Below the pieces are notes generated by a model. It searched no databases. It was not told the DNA's origin and saw only the letters and a list, made by a program, of their open reading frames with translations. From Rhizomicrobium sp. (GTDB lineage: Bacteria; Pseudomonadota; Alphaproteobacteria; Micropepsales; Micropepsaceae), in NCBI GenBank assembly GCA_037200045.1, contig JBBCHM010000001.1, positions 1,550,001-1,614,000 of the forward strand: a stretch of 64,000 nt of DNA. The letters are read 5' to 3'. This document shows, one piece after another, positions 9,065 through 19,800 of the stretch. Position 1 is the first letter of the stretch; each line of letters opens with the position of its first letter. The position numbers and the translations under genes were made by a program.

Positions 9065-10777
9065 TTAGAACGCTGAACTGATCTGGAACCAGAATTGGTT
9101 GCCGCCATTATCGCTGCCCGGCGCGCTGCTCTTGCCCACCCGAAACACATAATCGGCGTTCACGCTGATCCGCCACAACGTATAATCCAATCCGAACCCG
9201 ACGCCGCTCTCGCTGACGCGGTTCTTGCCCGTAAAGCCGGAATAGACGTTGTGGTTGGTCCATACCGCGCCATTTTGCGCCAGCACCTCGGCGCTGAGCT
9301 GCCCGGGCAGATGCGGCACCGGCAGCACATGGGCCAGGTTGGCATTGAACAGATAGCCCTCGTCGCCGCCGCCCGACCCCACCTGGTAGCTCATCACGCC
9401 ATAAGGCCCGCCGATATAGAATTGCTGCGAGCTGTCCAGATTCTTGTCGGATATCTGGCCGTTCGCGTTGACCGAAAGCACAAAGTCGGCGGGCAGGTTT
9501 TGCGAGCGCCCCAGCCGGAGCTGACCGATCAGATAATCGCCCGCGGCCTTCGGCCCGCCGGCGTCGGTGGCTTTTGCCGTATCCGGCGTAATCGTCAGCT
9601 GCCCATGTGAGAGCGACGCATTTGCGGTTGTGATGCCGCCCCAGTCATCCTGCAGCGCCCCATTCACGCTCAGCTGCTCGGTCACGATCATCTGCCGGGA
9701 TAGATCGTGCGTGCTGTGCGTGACTTCCGTCAGCCAATTGCCGATCGTATCGAACCGCACATTGAGCTGCCCGCCCGGTTGCAGGATCAGCGGATAGATG
9801 AGGTCTCCGCCCACCTGCATCTCGCGTCCCACCTGCTGCAGGCTCGAGAATTTGCCGCCCAACCGGTACCACACCGCGGACCCATAAGCCCCGGCGCGCA
9901 ATCCGTTCCAGATATTCGGCGAGACCAGCGTAAAACCGCCGGCCTTGAGGCCGCCGGTCTGCGACACGATGCCATTCGCCGCGACCGAACCGCCATATCC
10001 GAACGGGTCGCTCGCGGTGACGGTCGCGTTCGTCAGATAGGTGCCGGTGTAGCGGTTACCGTAATTGCTTTCCGAGAGGTCGGCCGTGAACACCGGCAGA
10101 TCGTGGCGCTCGATTACCAGCGTGCTGGTTTGCGGCTGCGCACCGGGGATCAGGCTGCCTTTAACCTCCAGGCCGGGCGTCTGGCCGAGCAGCAACAGGC
10201 TGCGGTCGAGCGTGGCGGAGGTGATCGGCGCGCCGGGCTGTGCCAGCACCGTGTGCCGCACCACGCTCTCGCGCAGGCGTGACTGCCCGGTGACCTGGAT
10301 CTGGTCGTATTTCGGCTCGACCACCGCGATCTGCACCACACCGTCGCTGATACTCTGGGGCGGCAGATACGCATAGGCAATCGGATAGCCGCGCGCGTGA
10401 TATGCCTGCGTTATGAGCGCTGCATAGGTCTGCAACGCGGCGAGGCTCATCGTCTGGCCCCGCGCCGGCGCCAACAGGTCTTCCAACAGCGCCGCGGGCA
10501 GCAGATGACTGCCGACGACCACCAGCTGTTTGACCGTGAGCATCACCGTCGAACTGAGAGGCTGCGCGGCGCTGTTGGGCGGCAGCGACAGCACCGGCCC
10601 GGGCGGCGCCAGCGTGACCGGCGGTGGCGTGGTCTGCTGCAATACCGAGCCCGCGCTGGGGGGGGCCGCCAGCGCCTGGGGCGCGCGGGCGCACAGAACG
10701 GCCAGTCCCGACGCGACCGCCAGCGCGCCGCGCCATTTGAGCCGGCTGCGGGTTTTTATCGGGGATACAAAATCCAT
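9065..10777 (-). CDS. TpsB/ShlB/FhaC-family outer-membrane transporter of a two-partner secretion system
   Basis: A protein of about 570 residues in the outer membrane that exports the TpsA exoprotein through a 16-strand barrel. A signal peptide (residues 1 to about 37, ending in PQALA) is followed by a Pro-rich linker and a POTRA_2-type domain (around MLTVKQLVVVGSHLLP and SISDGVVQIAVVEP). The ShlB barrel domain follows, with SESNYGNRYTG and a late GPYGVMSYQ motif, and the chain ends in Phe as barrel proteins do. An ATG at 10858 is in frame, but the ATG at 10777 is preferred. It is preceded by GGGAAAG, it puts the signal peptide at the N-terminus, and it avoids overlap with the exoprotein gene that ends 43 bases upstream. 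The gene is co-oriented with the giant tpsA-like gene, its likely substrate. Confidence 0.92.
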   Translation of the reverse strand: MDFVSPIKTRSRLKWRGALAVASGLAVLCARAPQALAAPPSAGSVLQQTTPPPVTLAPPGPVLSLPPNSAAQPLSSTVMLTVKQLVVVGSHLLPAALLEDLLAPARGQTMSLAALQTYAALITQAYHARGYPIAYAYLPPQSISDGVVQIAVVEPKYDQIQVTGQSRLRESVVRHTVLAQPGAPITSATLDRSLLLLGQTPGLEVKGSLIPGAQPQTSTLVIERHDLPVFTADLSESNYGNRYTGTYLTNATVTASDPFGYGGSVAANGIVSQTGGLKAGGFTLVSPNIWNGLRAGAYGSAVWYRLGGKFSSLQQVGREMQVGGDLIYPLILQPGGQLNVRFDTIGNWLTEVTHSTHDLSRQMIVTEQLSVNGALQDDWGGITTANASLSHGQLTITPDTAKATDAGGPKAAGDYLIGQLRLGRSQNLPADFVLSVNANGQISDKNLDSSQQFYIGGPYGVMSYQVGSGGGDEGYLFNANLAHVLPVPHLPGQLSAEVLAQNGAVWTNHNVYSGFTGKNRVSESGVGFGLDYTLWRISVNADYVFRVGKSSAPGSDNGGNQFWFQISSAF

Positions 10778-10820
10778 TGGCCTGTTTCTTTCCCGGCGTG
10801 CGGTAACATCCCGCGCATTG

Positions 10821-13800
10821 CTATGGCGGCGCGTTGGCGTCTTCAGCGTCCGGCGCATTCACGCCGCCATCCACAATGGAAACTGGCGCGGGCGGCTCGA
10901 ATGTGGAGGGCGGCAGAAAATTGTTCGGCGGTACGATCTGTCCTTTGCTGATGAACACGAATTGGGCGCCGCTCTTCGGCGTGATCGTCCCCGCGCCGAT
11001 CGCCGTGACCGGCAGCACGTAATTGCCCAGCAGCGTGCCGCCCGCGGCGACGAAGTCCGCGCCGGTTAGAGAGGCCGTCACGATATCGTTGGTCCCGGCA
11101 TTGGCCGAGGCATAGCTGCCGGACGTCTGCGAGACGCTGGCTCCCTGGCCGGTGACAAACCCGCTCACGCTGTAGTTCGCCGCCGACAGCGTCGCCTCGG
11201 TGGTACCGTCATAGATCTTGGTCGGGTTGCCGACAATGCTCGCGCTTAGCGCCTTCCGGGCAATCGCCCCCGCGCCGCTCGCCGTGGTCGGCAGCACGTA
11301 GTTGCTCAGCAGCGTGCCGTTGGCGGCGATGAAGTTCGCACCGGTCAGGGATACCGTCACGATATCGTTGGTCCCGGCATTGGCCGAGGCATAGGTGCCG
11401 CTTGCCGGCAGGTTCGTCTCGCTGGCCCCCTGGCCGGCGACAAACCCGCTCACGCTGTAGTTCGCGGCGCTCAGCGTCGCCGCGTCGGTGCCGTCATAGG
11501 TCTTGGTCGGATCCCCGATGATGCTCGCGCTCAGCACCTTCTGCGTGATCGTCCCCACGCCGCTCGCCGTGACCGGCAGCACGTAATTGCTCAGCAGCGT
11601 GCCGTTGGCGGCGATGAAGTCCGCGCCGGTCAGCGATGCCGTCACGATAACGTTGGTCCCGGCATTGGCCAAGGCATAATTGCCGAAGGTCTGCGACACG
11701 CTCGCCCCCTGGCCAGTGACAAACCCGTTTATGCTGTAGTTCGCAGCACTCAGCGTCGCCTCGTCGGTGCCGTCATAGGTCTTGGTCGGATCGCCGATGA
11801 TGCTCGCGCTCAGCACCTTCTGCGTGATCGTCCCCGCGCCGCTCGCCGTGACCGGCAGCACGTAATTGCTCAACAGCGTACCGTTGGCGGCGATGAAGTT
11901 CGCGCCGGTCAGGGATGCCGTCACGATATCGTTGGTCCCGGCATTAGCCGAGGCATAGCTGCCGGAGGTTTGCGACACGCTGGCCCCCTGGCCGGTGACA
12001 AACCCGCTCACGCTGTAGTTCGCGGCGCTCAGCGTCGCCTCGTCGGTGCCGTCATAGATCTTGGTCGGATCGCCGACGATGCTGGCGCTCAGCGCCTTGG
12101 GCGTGATGGTCCCCGCCCCGTTCACCGTGGTCGGCAGCACGTAGTTGCTCAACAGCGTGCCGTTGACGGCGATAAAGTTCGCACCGGTCAGGGATACCGT
12201 CACGATATCGTTGGTCCCGGCATTGGCCGAGGCATAATTGCCGAAGGTCTGCGACACGCTGGCCCCCTGGCCGGTGACAAACCCGCTCACGCTGTAGTTC
12301 GCGGCGCTCAGCGTCGCCTCGTCGGTGCCGTTATAGGTCTTGGTCGGATCGCCGACGATGCTCGCGCTCAGAGCCTTCCGGGCAATCGTCCCCACACCGC
12401 TCGCCGTGGTCGGCAGCACGTAATTGCTCAACAGCGTGCCGTTGACGGCGATGAAGTTCGCACCCGTCAGGGATGCCGTCACGATATCGTTGGTCCCGGC
12501 ATTGGCCGAGGCATAGCTGCCCGACGTTTGCGACACGCTGGCTCCCTGGCCGGTGACAAACCCGCTCACGCTGTAGTTCGCGGCGCTCAGCGTCGCCGCG
12601 TTGGTGCCGTCATAGGTCTTGGTCGGATCGCCAACGATGCTCGCGCTCAGCGCCTTCCGGGCAATCGTCCCCGCGCCGCTCGCCGTGGTCGGCAGCATAT
12701 AATTGCTCAACAGCGTGCCGTTGGCGGCGGTGAAGTCCGTGCCCGCCAGCAACGCTGTCACGATGTCGTTGGTCCCAGCATTGGCCGAGGCATAGCTGCC
12801 GGAGGTCTGCGACACGCTCGCCCCCTGGCCGGTGATAAACCCGCTCACGCTGTAGTTCGCGGCACTGAGCGTCGCCTCGTCGGTTCCGTCATAGGTCTTG
12901 GTCGGATCCCCGATGATGCTCGCGCTCAACGCCTTCCGGGCAATCGTCCCCGCGCCGCTTACCGTGACCGGCAACACGTAATTGCTCAACAGCGTGCCGT
13001 TGGCGGCGATGAAGTTCGCGCCCGTCAGAGATGCCGTCACGGTATCGTTGGTCCCGGCATTGGCCGAGGCATAATTGCCGAAGGTCTGCGACACGCTCGC
13101 CCCCTGGCCGGTGACAAACCCGCTCACGCTGTAGTTCGCGGCGCTCAGCGTCGCCTCGTCGGTGCCGTCATAGGTCTTGGTCGGGTCGCCGACGATGCTC
13201 GCGCTCAGAGCCTTCCGGGCAATCGTTCCCGCACCGCTGGCCGTGGTTGGTAGAACGTAGTTGCTCAACAGCGTGCCGTTGGCGGCGGTGAAGTCCGTGC
13301 CCGTCAGCGACGCCGTCACGATATCGTTTGTCCCGGCATTGGCCGAGGCATAGCTGCCGGAGGTCTGCGACACGCTGGCCCCCTGGCCGGTGACAAACCC
13401 GCTTATGCTGTAGTTCGCGTCACTCAGCGTCGCCCCGTTGGTGCCGTCATAGGTCTTCGTCGGATCGCCGACGATGCTCGCGGTCAGCGCCTTCGGCGTG
13501 ATGGTGAGTTGCGCATTCGTGACACTGATCCGATAGCCTTGCTGGTCGGACCACAAATCCGCCCCATAGGTGCCGACGTTCACCGCGGCGATATAGGGCT
13601 GGCCGAATATGCTGCCCGAATTGCCGAACAGCGTTCCGCCCGGCGCGTTGCCGGTTCTGGTATCCGTCTCGTTCAGCAGGCCGAGCGTGGAGCCCGCGCC
13701 ATTATACGTCGCGCTCTGGTTCGATGCTGCGATGGTCAGCGGCGTCAAAAACACATTCAGCAGCGGCGCCGTGTGGCCGTCATAAATCACCCAGACGGGG

Positions 13801-16800
13801 CTGCTGAAATCAAACCCGGCAAAACTGCTTTGTTGCTGCATCTGGCTGGCGTTCAGCCCGATGGCGCCGGTTGTGGTCCCGCCGCCGATGCCGGTGTTGC
13901 CCGAAGTCGCGGTGTCCCAATAGCCATCGGTGACCGTGCCGAGGTAGTTGCTCCCAACCAGCCCGCCGACACGGAAGCTGCCCGTCACGCTGCCGATGGC
14001 ATAGACATTGCGAACCGTGGCGCCGTTGGAGTTCCACCCGACCAGCCCGCCGACATTGCTCTCTCCCGACACGCTGCCGGTGGCATAGGCGTCGCTGATC
14101 GTGCTGCCGTTGATGTTGTACCCAGCCAGCCCGCCGACATTGCTCTCTCCCGACACGCTGCCGGTGGCATAGGCATTGTTGATCGTACCGCCGTCGCTGT
14201 TCCCAAGCAGGCCGCCGATACTGTTCGTGCCCGAGACGCTGCCGGTGGCATAGACATTGCTGATCGTGCCGAAATAGTTGGTCCCAACCAGCCCGCCGAT
14301 ATTTTCGCTGCTCGAGACATTGCCGGTGGCATAGGCATCGCTGATCGTGCCGTTGACGTTGACCGCAACCAGCCCGCCGGCACTGTCGATAGAGGCTCTC
14401 ACGCTGCCGGTGGCATAGACATCGCTGATCGTGCCATTGACGTTGGCCCCAACCAGCCCGCCAACGGCGTCGGAGCCCGACACGCTGCCGGTGGCATAGG
14501 CATCGCTGATCGTGCCGCCGGCATTGCTCCCGGCCAGCGCGCCGACATTGAAGTAGCCCGTTACGCTGCCGCCGACGAGGCCGATGTCGCGGATGATGCC
14601 TCCGCTGCCCACGACACCGAACAGCCCGACATTGGTGCTGCTGGGTCGGTTGATGTAGAGGCCGCTCAGCGTGTGGCCCAGACCGTCGAACACGCCAGTG
14701 AATCGGCTGCCGTTGTTGCCGATCGGGGTGAAGCCCGGGCCGGTGGTCACGCTGTCGACGAGGTTGTTGCCGAGGACGTAGTTGAGGGCGAGACCGGTGC
14801 TGTTGATGGCCTGCAATTGCGTCATGGTCTGCACCACGCCGTACTGCGTAGGTGTCGCGCTGCCATCGCTGCCGAGATAGACCTCGCCGCCGACCGTGCC
14901 GAAGCTCGCATTGGCCAGAAGATAGGGCGTGGTCCGGTTGTCGCCATTGGCCCACACCGAGCCGTCAAAGCCGCCAGGCAGCGCCGCCGCCAGCGCCGCC
15001 GTGCTCAGCCCGGTGACGCCGGTTGTGGCCCCGCCGCCGATGCCATTGCTGGCGATGCCCGAGGTCGTGATGTCCCAATAGCCATCGGTGACCGTGCCGT
15101 TGGTATTGTATCCAACCAGACCGCCGACAATGCTGCCGCCCGACACGCTGCCGGTGGCGTAGGCATCGCTGATCGTACCGAAGCGGTTGTACCCAACCAG
15201 CCCGCCGACACCATTGTTGCCCGACACGCTGCCGGTGGCATAGGCATCGCCGATCGTGCCGCCATTGGAGTTGACCCCAACCAGACCGCCGACAATGCTG
15301 CCGCCCGACACGCTGCCGGTGGCATAGGCATTACTGATCGCGCCGGCACCAATATTGTCCCCGACCAGCCCGCCGACATTGCCGCTGCCCGTCACGTTGC
15401 CGGTGGCATAGACATCCCTGATCGTGCCGCCATAGCTGCGCCCAACCAGCCCGCCGACATTGGTGCTGCCCGTCACGCTGCCGGTGGCATAGGCATTGCT
15501 GACCGTGCCGCCGAAGTTGCCCCCAACCAGTGCGCCGACATTGTCGGCGCCCGTTATGCTGCCGCCGACGAGGCCGATGTCGCGGACGATGCCGCCGCCG
15601 CCGACGACACCGAACAACCCGACATTGTTGTTGCCCGGGGCGTCGATGTAGAGGCCGGCCAGCGTGTGGCCCAGACCGTCGAACACGCCGGTGAATGCGT
15701 TGCTGTTTCCGATCGGGGTGAAGCCCGGGCCGGTGGTCACGCTGTCGGTGAGGTTGTTGCCGAGGACGTAGTTGTGAGAGAGACCGGTGCTGTTGATGGC
15801 CTGCAACTGCGTCAGGGTCTGCACCACGCCGTATTGCACCGGCGTCGCGCTGCTGTCGCTGCCGAGATAGACCTCGCCGCCGATCGTGTTGAAGCTCGCA
15901 TTGGCCAGAAGATAGGGCGTCGTCTGGTTGTCGCCATTGGCCCACACCGAGCCGTCGAAGCCCGTGGGCAGCGCCGCCGCCAGCGCCGCCGTTGTCAGCC
16001 CGATGGCGCCGGTTGCCGTCCCGCTGCCGACACCGGTGCCGATCGAGGTCGTGATGTCCCAATAGCCGTCGGCGATCGTGCCGAAGTTGTTGCCAACCAG
16101 CCCGCCGATCTCGAGGGAGCCCGTCACGCCGCCGGTGGCATAGGCTTCGCCGATCGCGCCGCCGTTGGCCCCAACCAGCCCGCCAACATCGGTGTCGCCC
16201 GACACGCTGCCGGTGGCGTACGCATCGCTGACCATGCCGCCGAAATTGGTCCCAACCAACCCGCCCACGTTATAGAAGCCCGTCACGCTGCCGGTGGTAT
16301 AGGCATCGCTGATCGTACCGAAGTTGCTCCCGACCAGCCCGCCGACATTGACGTTGCCCGTCACGCGGCCGGTGGCATAGGCGTCGCTGATCGTGCCGCC
16401 GGCGTTGATCCCAACCAGCCCGCCGATAGCGGAACTGCCCGACACGCTGCCGGTGGCGTAGGCATCGCTGACCGTGCCATTGGAGTTGTACCCAACGAGC
16501 TCGCCGACGGCGAAGGAGCCGGTCACGCTGCCGCCGACGAGGCCGATGTCACGGACAACACCACCGCTGCCCACGACACCGAACAACCCGACATAATCGT
16601 CGCTTGGTGTGTCGATGTAGAGGCCGCTCAGCGTGTGGCCCAGGCCGTCGAACACGCCGGTGAATGCGTTGCTGTTGCCGATCGGCGTGAAGCCCGGGCC
16701 GGTGGTCACGCTGTCGGTGAGGTTGTTGCCGAGGACGTAGTTGAGGGCGAGCCCGGTGCTGTTGATGTCCTGCAACTGCGTCATGGTCTGCACCACGCCG

Positions 16801-19800
16801 TACTGCACCGGCGTCGCGCTGCCATCGCTGCCGAGATAGACCTCGCCGCCGATCGTGTTGAAGCTCGCATTGGCCAGAAGATAGGGCGTGGTCTGGTTGT
16901 CGCCATTGGCCCACACCGAGCCGTCGAAGCCCGCGGGCAGCGCCGCCGCCAGCGCCGCCGTTGTCCGCCCGGTGGCGCCGTTTGTGCTCCCGCCGCCGAT
17001 GCCGTTGCTGGTGAGGCCCGAGGTCGTGATGTCCCAATAGCCATCGCTGACCGTGCCGTTGTTGGCCCCAACCAGCCCGCCGAAAAATATGCCAGCCGAT
17101 ATGCTGCCGGTGGCATAAACATCGCTGATCGTGCCGCGATAGTTGCTCCCAACCAGCCCGCCGACAAAGGCAGCGCCCGACACCCTGCCGGTGGCATAGG
17201 CATCGCCGATCGTGCCGTTGGAGCTGTATCCAACCAGCCCGCCGACATACTCGCTGCCTGTCACACTGCCGGTGGCAAAGGCTTCGCTGATCGTGCCGGT
17301 GTCGTTAGACCCAACCAACCCGCCGACATAATAGCTGCCCGATACGCTGCCGGTGGCGTAGGCATCGCGGATCGTGCCGGCGTTGAGCCCAACCAGCCCG
17401 CCGACAGTGTTGCGGCCCGTGACGGTGCCGCCGACGAGGCCGATGTCGCGGATAATCCCGCCGCTGCCCACAAAACCGAACAACCCGACATAATCGTCGC
17501 TTGGTGTGTCGATGTAGAGGCCGCTCAGCGTGTGGCCCAGGCCGTCGAACACGCCGGTGAACGCGGTGTTGCTGTTGCCGATCGGGGTGAAGCCCGGGCC
17601 GGTGGTCACGCTGTCGGTGAGGTTGTTGCCGAGGACGTAGTTGAGGGCGAGACCGGTGCTGTTGATGTCCTGCAATTGCGTCATGGTCTGCACCACGCCG
17701 TACTGCACCGGCGTCGCGCTGCCATCGCTGCCGAGATAGACCTCGCCGCCGACCGTGCCGAAGCTTGCATTGGCCAGCAGATAGGGCGTGGTCTGGTTAT
17801 CGCCATTGGCCCACACCGTGCCGTCAAAGCCCGTGGGCAATGCCGCCGCCAGCGCTGCCGTCGTCAGCCCAGTAGCGCCGGTTGTGCTCCCGCCGCCGAT
17901 GCCGATGCTGGCGATGCCCGAGGTCGCGGTGTTCCAATAGCCAGCGGTGACCGTGCCGTTGGAGTTGCTGCCAACCAGCCCGCCGACATTGCTGCTGCCC
18001 GTCACGCTGCCGGTGGCATAGGCATCGCTGATCGTGCCGTGAGGATTGTTACCAACCAGCCCGCCGATATAACCGCTGCCCGACACGCTACCAGTGGCAT
18101 AGGCATCGCTGATCGTGCCGGTGTCGTTAGACCCAACCAGCCCGCCGACATCGCTGCTGCCCGACACGCCACCGGTGGCGTAGGCATCGCTGACCGTGCC
18201 GTGATGGTTGCTGCCAATCAGCCCGCCGACGTAGCGTCCGCCCGATACGCTGCCGGTGGCGTAGGCATCGCTGATCGTGCCGCGGAGGTTGTCGCCAACC
18301 AGGCCGCCGACATTGGTGCCATTGCCCGACACGCTGCCGGTGGCATAGACATTGCTGATCGTGCCGTCATTGTTGCTGCCAACCAGCCCGCCGACATTGT
18401 CGCTGCCCGTCACGCTGCCAGTGGCATAGACATCGTTGATCGTGCCGGTGTTGCTGCCAACCAGCCCGCCGACCTCGCTGCGCCCCGACACGCTGCCGGT
18501 GGCATAGGCATGGCTGACCGTGCCATTGGTGTTGTGCCCAACCAGCCCGCCGACGTGGCCGATGCCCGTCACGCTGCCAGTGGCATAGACATCGTTGATC
18601 GTGCCGGCGTTGGTGCCAACCAGCCCGCCGGCGGTGAAAACGCCCGTCACCCGGCCGGTGGCATAGGCATTGCTGATCGTGCCGCTGTTCCACCCAGCTA
18701 GCCCGCCGACAGTGTCGCCGCCCGTGACGCTGCCGCCGACGAGGCCGATGTTGCGGACAACGCCGCCGTGGCCCACAGTATCGAACAGCCCGACATAGCT
18801 GTTGCTCGGGGTGTTGATGTAGAGGCCGCTCAGCGTGTGGCCCAGACCGTCGAACACACCGGTGAATGCACTGCCGCTGGCGATCGGGGTGAAGCCCGGG
18901 CCGGTGGTCACGCTGTCGACGAGGTTGTTGCCGAGGACGTAATTGCCGCTCAGGCCCGTGCTGTTGATGGCCTGCAACTGCGTCATGGTATCGATGACCG
19001 TGTAGGTCACCGCGGCGCCGGACGAGCCGAGCTTGGTCTGGAAGCCGGCATTGCTGGAGAGGTTGACCGGCGCGGCGATGCTGTAGCTGGCGCCGGTGCC
19101 GGCCGCGCTGCTCTGCCCGTAGAAAAATTGCAGTGTGGGCGTCGAGCCGGTGGCGCTGATCGCGGCGTTCACCGCGATATTCCCCGCCGCGTTCAATTGC
19201 AGCGTGGCCGATGTGTTCCAACTGATCGGCGCATCGACCGCGATATCGCCGTTGGAGCTGCCGCCCGCGCCCGTGGTGATGGTGACGCCGGTGCCCGCAT
19301 TCAGCGCCGTGTCGATGCTGCTATTGAGAATCACCGAGGCCGTGGTGGGCGTGTAATTGCTGGAAAACGCCGTGCCGGAGTTGTTGTTGCTGGCGATCGT
19401 CACATTGTACGGATCCAGCAGCCATGAGCCCGCCCGCCCGGCCGGGGCGGAGGCGTTCACCGCCGCGCCCGTCACATCGAGCGTATGACCGGAGGTTTCC
19501 ACGAACCCGCCATCGCCGCCGCCCGGTCCGCCCTGGGCCAGGAAGGTGCCTTGGGCCCGGGTGACCGAATCCGGATTCCCAACCGCCGACCAGACACTGA
19601 TCTTTCCGCCATCGCCTTTGACTGTGGCGCTGGCGTCCAGCACGGCGCCCTTGTCCACTGTGGTGGTGACCGCCTGCGGCAATGGACCGGCGCCATGCAC
19701 GCCACCGCCCACCGCGATGGTGCCGCCGCCGACCGAGCCCGTGGCGATGATCCGCGTGCCCTGTTGGAGCACCACATGCGGGCCGGAAACCTGCACCGTT

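Noticed and set aside
11970..13253. A 427-residue plus-strand open frame opposite the YDG repeats
   Set aside because: It mirrors the 280-base repeat on the other strand and encodes Arg/His/Gly-rich repeats with no family features.
13509..18701. A 1,730-residue open frame on the plus strand antisense to the giant exoprotein
   Set aside because: It is a by-product of the GC-rich repeat units. Its translation is a low-complexity Arg/Ala/Asp repeat without a start context, while the minus-strand frame has clear TPS, GLUG and YDG domains.
10966..18995. Repeat array considered as a CRISPR
   Set aside because: The repeats are 280 bases or longer, coding and contiguous, with no short unique spacers and no cas genes in the window.
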